Positions 10,672 through 24,054 of a DNA stretch of 64,000 bases are shown piece by piece. Numbering within the stretch: position 1 is the first letter of the stretch; each line of letters starts with the position of its first letter. Source of the stretch: Diphasiastrum complanatum (lineage: Eukaryota; Streptophyta; Lycopodiopsida; Lycopodiales; Lycopodiaceae). A model generated the notes under the pieces. The model was given only the letters and a program-made list of their open reading frames with translations. It did no database searches and was not told where the DNA came from. Where the stretch lies: positions 52,389,260 through 52,453,259 of the forward strand of contig CM055100.1 of NCBI GenBank assembly GCA_029204225.1, in the 5' to 3' direction. The translations under genes and the position numbers were made by a program.

Positions 10672-12760
10672 TCAACTTAATGCTTTTTTCCTTTGGCTAC
10701 ATAAACCTGCTAGAGATGTTGTCAAGCCCATCTTACCTTTCTTTTTAACAAACAACATATGATTGATGTTGCCATTGAACTTTCCAGTACTAAGCTTCTT
10801 GCACATCTTGGTGATGCCGAGAATATCTGACAAATTGAACGCCTTCTTAAAAAGCCCAACTTTTCTACCTTACATAATAAATACTTCCAATACAAATAAA
10901 AAGATAGGATCCTTCAATCTGATTAATCCAAGTTCGGTCATAACAGGCAGTGGCAACAACAAAAAGAGAAAATACTTTCCAAGGCAATGAGGGGCAAAGA
11001 AGTGCTGGCAAAGGGGATCTTCCTATCAGAAAGCTAAATTGTGAATGATCCATCTGCAGGAAGAAATAGAAGAAATAAGAGCACTGGAGGTCAGTGCGAT
11101 TGGGAGGCGATGACTTGTGGTTAGAAAAGACAAAGGGAAGATGTTTTTACGGTATTACAATAGATGGTTTGAGAGTCTTAATGTCAAGCAGCTTTATTTA
11201 GAGACTTTACTTCATATATTTGATCATATTGATGAAATTTTTGAGCAAATTGTGTTTGATTGGAGTTATTTTCCGCACTTGAAGCAAGAATGGTACAAGC
11301 CTTTTCATGTCTTTTGCGATTTCAATATCCATGATATTCCTCCTTGTATTTGTTTGAATACTAAACGCTTTAAAGGGTTTATCAATGAAAATTTTGGACA
11401 TGTGATTTCTATGGACACTGGAATTATTAGTAACAAGCTTTTAAGGAACTACCTGAACAAAGGACTTAATCACATCCCTTTACGACAATCAAATATAAAG
11501 GAGGTTGCTTTGGAACTTACCATGGATGGTTTAAATTGGCTAAGTTTTTACCTACGTATCAGAACATTGATGATGACTACATTATGGAACATGCCCTCAT
11601 TTGTAAACATGTTGTAACAAACTTCTTAAGAAAAACTAAATGGCTACACGGTAATGGCATGACAATGAACAATTTAAAGAATGTTGTTGATGAACGTGAC
11701 TGGATAACTACCAATCTATATCTTAATGGTGTGGATAAGGCCCAGCCCTTGTTTCATGTGCATAAGCTTGGTTAGAAATCTGGCTTTACAAAGACTATCG
11801 AGTCATGACTTTGCCCCTTTTCCAGAGGATGGTAGAAATACCATTAATAATGCTATGGTAATTATTAAACATACCTTTACTGATATGATACCAGATTATC
11901 TGATAGGGAGAGAAGAATTACCTTTTTTTTACTTTGTACTTTCAAGGCACATAAAAATACTTTCAGATGGATTACAAATGCACATGACTGCTAATTTTCA
12001 AAGGTGTCCACATTCCTTTCTAGAGCTCTTGGTATTCTGTCGCCTCTCATAGAGGGTGCAAGCCTTAAGGCACATTCATATCAGAGTTACCTAAATGTGG
12101 ATACCAACCTATTTTGGCAATGCAACTCATTTACTGAATTTTACCTTAACGTGCCAAATAAAATTAATTTTATGAGATCTACTGACATCTCCAAATGCTA
12201 TTAAAATATCCCGCTAAGTGGCCCTGATGGGCTAAAAACTATTATACATAAAATGATATTATATGCATTCAAATTTTGCAAGAACGACAATCTTGCATAT
12301 AAATGGAAACATAACAATGGGAATTTCAAATGGAAATGGATACACAAACCTACTGATAAATGGACTCCTATGAATAAATTACTATTCTGCCAATGGAATT
12401 ATTTATTGATTGATAACTGCATCGCGAGACTAGGTAATAAAACTTGAAATAACTTGGCAAAACATAATACTTACGTGCTTTCAAGTATACCTTTCGGTAT
12501 ATTGATGATAATTGTTTCATTAACAATCCGGATGCTCTATTATTCTTGGATAAAGATCAGCCACGTACTGTTGATAATGCTAAATGGATCTAGACCCTTT
12601 GGAGTATTTGACCATCAAAGATGAGGGTACTGGTGACAATACTATTACTTTCTGAGTATTATGACTACATTTGATTCTGTTTCAGGTAATTTTCATATGA
12701 AAAAGTTCAATAAAAGATATCATATGAAAAAGGGTGCTAACTACCCCCTAAGATATCATG
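10672..12760 (+). pseudogene. Penelope/telomerase-like reverse transcriptase, copy B (disrupted)
   Basis: This covers the same protein as copy A. KNPTF/KKPNFSTLHNKYFQ appears in two frames near 10,830-10,900. An open 166-residue segment (11,117-11,617) contains CICLNTKRFKGF and GHVISMDTGIISNKLLRNYL, resembling the Cys...GHV...D...LR block that precedes the palm in this RT family. The palm shows TDISKCY (motif A, near 12,180), IDNCIARLGNKT (near 12,410) and FRYIDD (motif C, near 12,495). The thumb is deleted: FHMKKFNKRY runs straight into the 3' untranslated part. Frameshifts and stops are scattered throughout. It is not interrupted at the position of the 2.4-3.1 kb insertion in copy A. Confidence 0.7.
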
Positions 12761-12781
12761 CTAACTGTGGATACAGTTAGT

Positions 12782-13659
<878 letters not shown>

Positions 13660-14110
13660 CCCTCCAGTATTTGAGGTTATTGGTCACGCCTAGATTTAAT
13701 TCCACATCGAGGCCTGTTGGTGACTAATGACCTTGAGAGTACCCAGACACTCTAATTGAGACATATGGAGTATTGGATGTCTGTGTGACGAATATAGGCA
13801 GGAAGACTGCATGAAGAGATGTGATCTATTTATAGTTGACCTACACGAAGAGATGTGATCTATTTATAGTTGACTTGCATGGGGGTTGCATGGTTTCATG
13901 CACTACTCTCTATATAATGAGGTGGAGATTCTCCCGTCGACATATTGGGTTTAGGTTATCAAGTTCTCTCTTCTTCTCTTGCTTCACATGGCATGGCTTG
14001 GGGGCTAGATCCAGTTTTGATCTAGGATTGGTTGGGCGGTTTGGCTCCATAGTCTCTCTTATTGTGTTCCCCTATCCTCATCTTAGGGGCAATCCTTTAG
14101 GGTCTTTATA
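13660..14110 (+). repeat. 5' LTR of the non-autonomous element, left end missing
   Basis: Matches 16,118-16,543 closely. It contains a roughly 35-bp tandem duplication (GAAGAGATGTGATCTATTTA) absent from the 3' LTR, and a TATA-like CTCTATATAATGAGG. Confidence 0.85.
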
Positions 14111-14111
14111 T

Positions 14112-14127
14112 TGGTATTAGATCCTGG
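14112..14127 (+). other. Primer binding site, degenerate
   Basis: TGGTATTAGATCCTGG differs at two bases from TGGTATCAGAGCCTGG, the usual site complementary to initiator tRNA-Met. Confidence 0.7.
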
Positions 14128-16050
14128 CTAAGATGCGGTCTTGGATAGGCTGGAAGCAAGCTCTACATCGGATTGGAAGCACATGGAGTTATGTCCTGGA
14201 TTGGTGTGCGGAATTCTCAAGGGTAAAATCGAGTTTTGGATCCTCTAATTCTGGTTTGAAGCATATTGACAAGAGGAGTGGTAGAGTGCACTTCCACCGG
14301 GTTATCTTTTTGTTAATATTGCCTCTAATTGGAGTGATTCACTTTTGATTTTTTTTGTAGAACCTTGAGAGGATTTCTATTGATGCAGTATGATTTGTGG
14401 TTATGAATCCAGTAGCTTGTTTCCCATGTCATTAAAGACAGATAAGAAGCAGAACTTGATGTTTGTTGATAGATTGAGTGTGTTCAATTTATCCTGAAGA
14501 ACAAACTTTTGAAACTAGTAGCCATGATTTTGCTATTTGAATGATTTGGATATAGATCTAAATGTGGTATTATGCTAGTATAATTAAGATCTGCACCTAG
14601 ACATTTGAGATTTCTGAATCATTGGCAATTAACTTGAGTAGTTGATTACTCCAGGATGAAGTTAATTGGTAAAACGATCAGTGTGATGTGGATTCACTGG
14701 GAACTGATGGTTTTGAATTATATTGCTTGTAAGACGCATGATTAGTGAATCATTTTGGTTCACCAGTTAAAATTGCATTGGATATATAGTATTTTTGGGA
14801 TAGAGTATTCCTTAGTTAAGGAAGGGACTCAGCTCATTAGTGATTGTATCCCAGAGCGCTCAGTTGGAGAACAAATCATAATGAATCCAAGAATAATATA
14901 AAGATTGTAGAATGATTCTAGATTGTAATCTAAAGTTTTTATAGTTGAAGATGATTGTCATCTTGGTATGCGTTCAATCTTTAATTACCAGTGGTTTATA
15001 GAGCTTGAATCTTGCACTTCAGTTAAAATATCCTATTTGAAAAATATTCCTAAAATCCAGTATTTTCTTATGGAAAGATTTTGGAATAATTCTTACTTTT
15101 TTCTGAGTTATGGGGACATATATTCCAGTATTCTATAAATGATTATGGTTTTGGGATTCCAAAAAATAATGATTGACGAATCATATGAATCTAATTATTT
15201 ATGATTGACGGATCATAAATAGATACTTAATTATTGTCATAGGATTTAAAGGAATGGTGATGATTCTTAAGTGTGATGATCAATTCTTGGTCTATTATTT
15301 GAGTAAGAATTCAGATCAGTGTTTTGAATCTCTCTACTCCAGTATTATTGAGAACTTATGGATCTCACAGACATTCTCACAAGATAAGTATTTTACTTGC
15401 AGAGAATTTTAATTTATCTAGTGGATACTATTCTACTACAGTATATGGTCTGTAGATGCTTGAGTACAGTTCTTCATTTACTTGGATCTCCAGTTATCAT
15501 AGGAGACAGACAAGTGTATTAAGATGAATGAATGTTATTTTCTTGCATTTGGTGCTAGAAACATGAGCATTTAACTCAAAAGAGTATCAGGGATACTTAG
15601 AATTGAGTTTTATTCATTCTGTTGAATGAATTGTCATATCTTAGAATCGGATTTTAAGGATAATTGTACTTGAAAGTTTTTTATAGATTGTCTGCCAGAG
15701 TTTGTGGATAATTTCAGACTATAATTATTATTTATTTTCTTTAACTTTAATCTCCTAAGTTAGGGAATATTTCACTCAGTGGTTTATGTAAGTATTTTAC
15801 ATGAAAGTGATATTACTAGCTTGTGTTGAGTGTAACCTACTTGAGAAATTTATTGCTTAGTGTACTTTTCAAACTTGAGTCGTACTCCAGAACATAGATT
15901 AACAATTGGAAATTGGTTTATCTCTGAGTACTTGTTTGATATGAAAGTCAAACTAAGGATAATGATTTCTTAGGTTAATATTGAAAGTTAAATGAACTGT
16001 TCTTGTGATTCTTTCCTGTTTTAAGGAGCTTCTAAGGATAGAAGCAATTT

Positions 16051-16063
16051 AAGGAGGGAAGAA
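16051..16063 (+). other. Polypurine tract before the 3' LTR
   Basis: AAGGAGGGAAGAA lies immediately before the TGTTATGG start of the 3' LTR. Confidence 0.75.
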
Positions 16064-16543
16064 TGTTATGGCCATATTCGGTTAAGGACCTGGAATAGTC
16101 CTAATATGGTAGACCGGCCCTCCAGTATTCGAGATTATTGGTCACGCCTAGATTTAATTTCACATCGAGGCCTGTTGGTGACTAATGACCTTGAGAGGAC
16201 ACCCAGACACTCTAATTGAGACATATGGAGTATTGCATGTCTGTGTGACGGATATAGACATGAGGACTGCATGAAGAGATGTGATCTATTTATAGTTGAC
16301 CTGCATGGGGGTTGCATGGTTTCATGCACATGACTCTACTCTCTATATAATGAGGTGAGGATTCTCCCGTCGACATATTGGGTTTAGGTTATCAAGTTCT
16401 CTCTTCTTCTCTTGTTTCACATGGCATGGCCTGGGGGCTGGATTCAGTTTTGATCTAGGATTGGTTGGGCAGTTTGGCTCCATAGTCTCTCTTATTGTGT
16501 TCTCCTATCCTCATCTTAGGGGCAATCCTTTAGGGTCTTTATA
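16064..16543 (+). repeat. 3' LTR of the non-autonomous element
   Basis: 480 bp beginning TGTTATGGCC and ending GGGTCTTTATA. It is the complete copy of the LTR. Confidence 0.85.
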
Positions 16544-16683
16544 GATAAGGTCCAAAATTGAGCTACCTAGAGTGATACATTTATCTCATGTGATAAGGGT
16601 TAATTCCATCAATAAGATGTTGAAATCAAAAAAATTGGAATGTACTATACTTGAAATTGATTTAATTTTAGCAATCAATTAGC
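16544..16683. other. Flank between elements, no gene seen
   Basis: AT-rich sequence. A segment AATTCCATCAATAAGA also appears near 28,034 on the other side of Gypsy-1. Both flanks therefore probably belong to the same older repeat. Confidence 0.5.
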
Positions 16684-16688
16684 CTTGT

Positions 16689-17445
16689 TGTTGGAGGGTT
16701 TGTAGATCCCAAGGCAACCCTAACCCTAGTTAATAAGTGAGAGGGATTTGGCACCCTGCGTGTGTAAGTCCAACCCAATGATCACATAGTTATTTGATTA
16801 ATTAGAAAGTCAATAAAAGGACTTTAGGCCTTTTTGCAGGAACTTTAATGTCGCAGGCCTAAATGTCAAGTTAGTGAATAAAGTTGGGTTTCCCTCCAAT
16901 TTTGATGGTTCCCACAATTTTTTAAATTTGAATAAAAAGAGAGGCAAGATTGGACCAATAGGATTCAGAGGTCAGGGTCCTCCTCTCTACTATAGAAAGG
17001 GACCAACTCGAGTTGCTCCTGATGTTCATTTTCTCATTTCAATAAAAGCAGATTGGTTCTCTTTAGAAATGGATTGATGAATGTTCTCGCTCTTCCTCTC
17101 GTTTCCTCCATTTCTCATGCTTCCTTGGTATTTGCTAATTGTTGGATTTGATCATTATTGGGATTGCTATTTCTTATGCTTTTTGTGAGAGAGAAAAGCA
17201 GAGAGAGAAGAGTAAGTTTCTATCATTGTTGTGGATTTAGGGTTAATGGAAGTAGAGTTAATGGATGTAGTGTTAATGCTTAGTGTTAATAGATGTTAGT
17301 GTTAGATCCTCCATTCATGTTGAAATCTGAACTATACTATTGCTCTCATGGGAACGAACCTCCGCGTGACAACTAACTCCGTCTCTATGATGCTAGATTG
17401 ACTAGATCTTGGATTCAGGTTAGGCAAGGAGAGAAACCCACTACA
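16689..17445 (+). repeat. 5' LTR of Gypsy-1
   Basis: Begins TGTTGGAGGG and ends CCCACTACA. It carries extra GTTAATG/GTTAGTG repeats near 17,232-17,300 that are shorter in the 3' LTR. Confidence 0.9.
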
Positions 17446-17449
17446 ATTT

Positions 17450-17467
17450 TGGCACCGTTGCCAGGGA
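17450..17467 (+). other. Primer binding site of Gypsy-1
   Basis: TGGCACCGTTGCCAGGGA differs at two bases from TGGCGCCGTTGCCGGGGA, the tRNA-Asp-complementary site typical of Athila and Tat elements. Confidence 0.85.
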
Positions 17468-18678
17468 GCTACGCCAATTTTTCAGTTTGCAGCATGTTTG
17501 ATTGATGGTTAGCTTGCATTAGGCATCTTGTCGTGGCATGAATAGTGCTAGACCTACATTTTAGGGTTAGTTTGGGATTGATTTTGCCTAATTTGAGTGG
17601 ATTTGTTTGTTTGAAATATAATCTGATTATTAAACAGGGAAATCTATTCAGATCACCAATCTTAATATCCATTTGGATTTGAGATATCAGAGAAAATAAC
17701 AAAAATCGGTCAAATCTGTCAAATTTGGTCAAAAAGAGACAAAAAGCGTCATCAAAGCTCAGAACTTTTTACCCTCTTTCAGAAAACCTTTGTGGAGTTG
17801 CAGACACCTTTGGCTTTGTTTACAAAACCTTCAGTTTGAAGGGCGAAGATTAATTCCCAGCAGATTTTCAGAAACATCAGAAAAATCGCCAAAAAACACT
17901 AAAAATTATCAAAATCATAAAAAATACAGAAAAAGAACCTTTGCCCAATTTATTGTGCTAAGATGTGGTTCAGATCTATCTACTGCCAGGTCGGCAAAGA
18001 ATAATACCAAAAATAGGAAGGATTTCAGAGGATCAGTTGTCATATTGTCATATTTTTGTCAAAAAAGTCACTTTTTTGCAAAATTACCAGTATTACTCTT
18101 TATCCTTGGCCAGAACTTTCGTCGAGTTTCCAGAACATTCTATTTATAGAAGAATACTATTTTTTGAGTTTGGCGAAGATTCTTCTTGATCAGATCACAA
18201 AAAACTTGATTTTTACCCTCGCCAGATTACAGAAACTGTATTTCCTTGTGTCAGAAACCTTCATCCGATTTTCCATAGTTCGATATGTGTCAGATCTTCC
18301 ATCTGAGAAGTCGGCGAAGGTTATTCTCCAAGAAATTGCCAGAAAAATATTCAGAGAGTTTTTTTTTTCAACATAGCACTATTTAAACTTCGCCGAGCCA
18401 ACTTTCGCCTAGTGAACCTTCGCCAGTCCTATTTTTAGTTTCTGATTTTCCAGATCAAGTCTCTGTCAAAATTTGGATCAAATCTGATATATTCTAAATT
18501 GGATTCTGAGAGATTTATCATTTCTGAGAAGTATCGATTAATCGAATTTTGGAAAGTTTTTTATCATATAGAATCAGATTCTTGAAAAGGGAAATATATC
18601 TAGCAGATCTAATCTGAGATAGTTTTTAAAAAAAATCTAGATCCAATCTCATTATCTATTTGATCTAAATTTGTAAAG
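17468..18678 (+). other. Gypsy-1 leader with scattered CTTCGCC-type motifs
   Basis: Untranslated leader of about 1.2 kb. Variants of CTTCGCC or GGCGAAG occur repeatedly (for example near 17,840, 18,173, 18,311, 18,390 and 18,419). The same motif set recurs in the spacer after pol. Confidence 0.6.
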
Positions 18679-20333
18679 ATGGTTGCCCCAGGAGCTGCTC
18701 CTGGAGGTGCTCCACAAGAGGTCAATCAATTATTGTTAGAAGAGCACCCCGATTAGATCTACCCAGATATAATGGATAAACATATCTAGTTAGATTTCTT
18801 CATATCTATGCTTAATCCTATGAGGTCTATGGTGAGATTTATCCTCAAGATAAACTTAAGCTGTTTCCTATGGCCTTAACAGGCGCAACACAAGATTGGT
18901 ACTATAACCAAGATGAAACTGAGCGTACAGATTGGGAGGTTGTTAAACAAGCCCTTCTCATACAGTTCAAACCGCGGAAGTTTATGGAAGACCCTTTCCT
19001 ACTTTTAAGTAAAATTAAAATGGGAAAGCGGGAAATGGTTCGAGATTACATCAAAAGGGTGAAACGTCTTAGATCTGAATGCAAACATGAGCTGATTAAT
19101 GAAAATGCCATGATTATGTGGTTTTTGTCAGGTCTACCTAAACGGATCATACGTGAGCTGAAACGCCATAATGAGTATGTACTTTTGCAAAATGTTATGG
19201 ACGATGCAATTCGGGAGGAGGATGAAGATTCAGATGATGAGCCGAATGTCAGTATGTTGCCTTATACAGTAGGGCAGACTACTACGACATCCACCACTAT
19301 TGCATCAACGAATGCCAATGCTACTGTAGAAATGATGTTCAATGAGTTCGAGAAGCTTGGGAAGACCCAGCAGAAACAGATGAAAAAGTTGCAGTTGCAA
19401 TTTGATGAGAAGATCAAAGCATTGGAGATTTTCCATGGCAAAGCGAACAAGGAACCTAAGAAGTTTGCAAAGACTTTTTCTACCAAAGGAAATATCTGGT
19501 GTTCTATTTGTACAGGAAATCACACAGTGAACGAGTGTCCTCAATTGAAAAAATGAATGGAAATCAGTGTTTGCCATCTGTGTAATTCACCTGACCATGA
19601 GACTGCTTTTTGCAATTTCAACCCTCGGATAATTCAGCAACGGTATGCCCAGATGGGATATCGAGATCCACAGTATGGAGGAAATCTAGCAACAAGACTA
19701 CGACAATCTACTCTTGGATACCCGGAACGTCTAGCTTTGCCTGCCCCACCAAAACTCTCCGTTCCTCCTGCCAATTTGATGGAACCAGAACCTTACGGAA
19801 GTGTTGAGAAATGGAGCTATGGTAATGATCAGGAAGGTGAATCTTCAGAACAGTATGCCATTTATGCTGCCGCTCAACAACAAGCCTTGAGAAATTGGAC
19901 CAGAGCACCACTTGGATGCTTTGCATGTGGAGAAAATCACAGAGTTGCAGAATGTCCAAATAAAGAAAAATTTGTACCATTCTGTCATGATTGTAGATAT
20001 GGGCATTGCTATAAAAACTGTCCATCAAGACCGAAACCACCACCATCTACAGCACCTGTAAATTTGATAACCATCAAACAAGGATCAATAGCTCCAAATA
20101 AACCAAGTGCACCCTTGATGGTGGTCACCAAAGCACAAAAGCAAAAAGAACCAGTAGTGGATCTAGTACCTGCTGATTCTATTCCATTGAACAAAACACC
20201 AACAGCATCGGGAGTCTATCCAAATCTTAATGTAGAAAAACGAAGATATCAGGATATGAGACAGTGGATTAAACATTTGCAAGAAGAAGAGGAATTTGAA
20301 GCTGCTAAAATAATAGCTGCTAAAATAATTTGA
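18679..20333 (+). pseudogene. Gypsy-1 gag (capsid and nucleocapsid), disrupted
   Basis: Gag forms the virus-like particle in the cytoplasm and packages element RNA. The ATG at 18,679 starts MVAPGAAPGGAP, but a stop follows within 26 codons and the frame shifts. From 18,870 an open 228-codon segment has the capsid-type stretch GATQDWYYNQDETERTDWE. It ends with a CCHC-like knuckle (CSICTGNHTVNEC, near 19,499). A TGA precedes the next open segment (19,557-20,333), which has three further knuckles: CHLCNSPDHETAFC, CFACGENHRVAEC and CHDCRYGHCYKNC. Four knuckles is more than usual for plant gypsy Gag. The frame then breaks within a short direct repeat (GCTGCTAAAATAAT). Confidence 0.8.
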
Positions 20334-20639
20334 AGCTGCTAAAATAATGAGGTCTTCACCATTGCAGCCTCCAAGAAATTTACGTATGGATATGAATGAT
20401 CAATTACATCATCACCAAGAACCCTTCAAGATGACTGAATCGTAAGCACTGCATATAGCATTACTCATGAACATTTTGTCTAGCAAGATCAATATTTCAT
20501 TGGGAGAGTTCCTAAAGTTGGTGCCAAAAGCAAAAGAAGTCTTAGCGCAAAAGTTAGCTCAAGAAGAACCAGAAGTCCACCAGGAGCCGCTTTTTTGTGC
20601 TGGATTTGAAAAATCTAACGATGTACTCCATGTTGGAGC

Positions 20640-21705
20640 CGCTTAGGAAAGTGAACAAAAGAATATCACTCTGCCGATACAACATAGACAATTTTCTAAA
20701 GAAGCAGACGTGATAGATGGCGGTTCAGGAGTAACCTGATTTCTACAAAGCTATGTACAAAATAGGGCCTTACAAAGATTAAGCCTGTTACTTTTGCTAT
20801 TAAGCTAGCGGATCAAACGACAGTTCATCCACGAGGAATGGTGGAAGATATACTTGTCAGGATTGCAGGAGTACAGTTCGTCATTACTTTCGTCGTGATG
20901 GACTTACTAGAAGCACCAAATGCTACCGAGTTCTATTAGGACGTCCATGGTTACGAGTTGCGCAAGTAATTCATAACTGGGGTACCGAAAAAATCACTTT
21001 TGAAAATTGTGAACGTGCAGTTAAAGTTGATCCTATGACTTGGACTATCAAACCAGTGGTTGAAAAAGCAGATGACGATTCATCAACAACGAATCACACT
21101 TGTGGTCAACCAGAGAAAAAATTGGGAGTTCACTACAATTTTCAAACGGATACTGTCAATTGGAATGAAGCTCTTGCAACAATTGATTGTACAGCAGGAT
21201 ATATGTGTCAACAAGATAATCAATCAAAGTTGAACGAGATTTCCTTATTAGATCAAACTTTGGATACACCAATCACGTTTCCACTAAATGTGTTGAATGT
21301 AGCCTGAATATCAACAAAACCTATACCATATCCAATTGAGGATGATCTCATACGAGTGAGCCATGCCTTAACTTATGATGGCAATGCAGAACTTACAAAT
21401 GAACATATTCTACATCATATGGATTCGACCAGATTTGGAGTGCGTAATGTTCCTGATGAACCAACAATCAAATCGCCCAAAGCAATTATATTGAAGGGAG
21501 GTAGGATCACAGGTTCGATAACGAAGAAACAAGCTAAGCAACATTATAATACGGTCCTGAAATGGGAAAATCTCCCTCAAAAGATCAATTCAAAGAAAGT
21601 GTCGCCCTTATTGGATAAAGGCAAAGGAAAAGTCAAGAATGATTCTTCAAGTCAGACTTTCAGCAAGACATCATCGTCTAGGATGTCTTCACCTGTGAAG
21701 TAAAA
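20640..21705 (+). pseudogene. Gypsy-1 protease and linker to RT, disrupted
   Basis: The aspartic protease active-site region reads VIDGGSGVT with a stop soon after (near 20,710). In another frame follow KLADQTTVHPRG and, near 20,935, LLGRPWLRVAQVIHNWG. The linker from 21,356 includes SHALTYDGNAELTNEHILHH and then a Lys/Ser-rich stretch ending at 21,703. The same linker appears in Gypsy-3 at 38,559 onward. At least three frame breaks mean no functional protease is made. Confidence 0.75.
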
Positions 21706-21817
21706 ATTATCATCTCGAAAGTCATCACATCCACGATCAATTCCTACTAAGAAGGCTAAACGAAGATCCAAGACAAGTCCTTTCAAAAAAGAACAAGCAA
21801 ATGTAGTCCAGCATGAT

Positions 21818-22307
21818 ATGCTAGAGCATTTTAAACGTTATACACTGGATGATGTGATTATTATGTTACCTAAAGCACATCGTGAACCTGAAGAACACAT
21901 GCCAAAATCTAGAGAGGTTTACGATGGCCCAGCTAGGACGCAGCCAATGAATCTTGCTGAACCAGGAGAACCAAAAAAGATTGTACAAGTGGGATCACAA
22001 CTTACTCTTGAACAGTATCAAGCACTTTGTTTGTTACTTATTAAGTATCAATATTGCTTTGCATGGACTTATCAAGATTTGAAGGATATTCCGACATCAG
22101 TGATTGAACATACCATATCTTTAGTACGTGATGCAGTACCAAAGGTTACAAAGTTCTATCGCTGTAATCCTAACGTGGCAGATCTGATAAAGAAAGAACT
22201 TCAGAGATTGCTTGACGTCGATTTCATTTATCAGATCGAGCATACAGAATGGATTTCACCGATTGTCATTGTTCCTAAGAAAAATGAAGAATTGCAAATC
22301 TGTAAAA
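21818..22307 (+). pseudogene. Gypsy-1 reverse transcriptase, amino-terminal part
   Basis: RT copies element RNA into cDNA in the particle. This part has YTLDDVIIMLPKAHREP, ARTQPMNLAEPGEP, then the RT entry YRCNPNVADLIKKELQRLLD and WISPIVIVPKKNEELQICK. The reading frame is interrupted directly after ICK by the insertion at 22,308 and resumes at 22,964 with ALNKVTQKDHF. Gypsy-3 has ICVNLKALNTVTKKDHF across the same junction, so about three codons were lost at the insertion site. Confidence 0.85.
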
Positions 22308-22963
22308 GTGTGAAAAATACAGATCCTAAGTGGATCTAAACTCCAAGATCATTGGCTTGAATGCTTGCACTCCAAACTACATAAGCTAGGAATTGGCAAC
22401 ACATTCTATGCTACCTAGAATGCAAAGAACTTGATCAAAAAGCATTTATCACAAATGGAAACTTCCATAAACATCAAGTGCGGCCCAAAATAGCATTATA
22501 CAGTCCATAATACATCAGCCTATCACTTTTGGAAAGCACCTAAGATCATACACAATAGCTTGAAGACAATACACACAACAATGCTCTCAATGGAGGAAGA
22601 AACAATGACAATGATCTATTGATCTCAATGAAGCATACAAAAGGTTTCTCCAACCTGTTCTCCACGAATTTCAGCCTAATATAGGTGAGAGAGATGACTC
22701 TCTCTCCTCTCTCTAGAACTTAGGACCCAATTTTAGGACACCAGTAACCTAAAATAGCCAATTTTGGCCTATATGTCCAAATAACATGATTTTAGTGTCA
22801 TTTAGAAGGTCCCGAAGTTTGAGACTTCTTCAACATGAAATATATACTAGAATAAAAGTATCTAGGTCTCTTTCACACGTGTGAAAGGTTAGATCCAAAA
22901 CTATGTACAAAAATTGCCAATTTAGGCCTCAAACTAGCTAGGAAATGTTGACAATTTTCACAC
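22308..22963. mobile_element. MITE-like insertion in the Gypsy-1 RT
   Basis: 656 bp without coding capacity separate two halves of one RT. The ends are imperfect inverted repeats, GTGTGAAAAAT on the left and ATTTTCACAC on the right, flanked by AAA on both sides. A perfect 18-bp palindrome lies inside at 22,870-22,887 and contains CACACGTGTG, a motif otherwise frequent in the copia LTRs of this window. Superfamily cannot be fixed from such short ends. Confidence 0.65.
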
Positions 22964-24035
22964 AAAGCATTGAATAAAGTGACACAGAAGGATCACTTTT
23001 CGTTACCTTTTACTGAAAGCATTTTGGATCGCCTTGCTGGAGCGGAAGCTTATAGTTTCCTGGATGGATTTAGTGGTTACAACCAGGTTAATATTGCACC
23101 TGCCGATCGCCACAAAATTGCTTTTGCAACAGAATGGGGCACCTATGCTTACAAAGTAATGTCGTTTGGACTCTGTAATGCACCAAGTTCATTCCAAAGA
23201 GTAATGCAATTTGCTTTTAAAGATTATCTGCAGAAATTTCTTGAAATTTACTTGGACGACTTGGGAGTCCATAGTACAGATACATACCACCTGGATCGAT
23301 TGGAGAAAGTATTTGAAAGATGCCGCAAATATCAGATTTCTCTGAATCTTAAAAAATGCCAAATATGGGTTTCGCACGGGGTTGTGTTTGGACATGTGAT
23401 ATCAAGACATGATATTGCCACCGATTATTCTAAGATCAAAGTTATTGTGGAATTGCCACTGTCAGCAACAATTCGACGAGTTTATGTGTTTATGGCTCAT
23501 GCGAACTACTATCCAGTTTTTATTATCTTCTTTGCGGATTTAGCATGACCTATATACAAACTAACTGTTGTTCCTATTTGGACAGTAGAGGCGTTAGAAG
23601 CCTTTGAAAAGTTAAAAAAAGCATTATCTTCAGCACCAATACTGCGTTCTCCAGATTGGACATTAGAGTTTCATGTTCATACGGATGCCTCAAAATAAGC
23701 CATTGGAACAGTTTTGACGCAGCCAGGTGACTATAAGAAGGATTATCCCATACGATTTGCAAGCAGACAACTTAGAGATCCAGAGAAGAATTATTCAACA
23801 ACAGAATGTGAAGTGCTAGCCATCATTTTTTCTGTTCGGAAATTTCGTCACTACCTCATGGAACGCACTTTGCATTTTATACAGATCATCAACCGTTACT
23901 TTACTTGGTAAACAAGACGTGTAATACCGGATGTATTGCAAGATGGTTATTATTATTGACTAAATTTGACTTTCAAATTGTGGTTAGAAAGGGAAAGCAA
24001 CATTATCTAGCCGATCACGTTTCGTGAATTGAATC
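22964..24035 (+). pseudogene. Gypsy-1 reverse transcriptase core and RNase H, disrupted
   Basis: The palm shows AEAYSFLDGFSGYNQV, MSFGLCNAPSSFQRVMQ and the catalytic IYLDD (near 23,250). Connection domain and RNase H follow: EFHVHTDASK then a stop (23,696), RFASRQL, TTECEVLAIIFSVRKFRHYL, and a frame break where YTDHQ should be. RNase H removes the RNA template during cDNA synthesis. The stops at 23,546 and 23,696 and the frame break near 23,880 are inactivating. Confidence 0.85.
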
Positions 24036-24054
24036 CGCACTAGTTAATACTGAA

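Larger units (their letters stand above)
13660..16543 (+). mobile_element. Non-autonomous LTR retrotransposon without genes (LARD/TRIM-like)
   Basis: Two long direct repeats (13,660-14,110 and 16,064-16,543) flank about 1.95 kb of AT-rich DNA with no reading frame resembling a retrotransposon protein. A primer-binding-like site follows the first repeat and a purine-rich tract precedes the second. The left LTR lacks its first 55 bp or so, so no target-site duplication can be read. Movement would have needed proteins from another element. Confidence 0.8.

Noticed and set aside
17790-18376. Open frames in the Gypsy-1 leader
   Set aside because: They overlap, are not shared with the related leader-like spacers as protein, and lie upstream of a clear gag.
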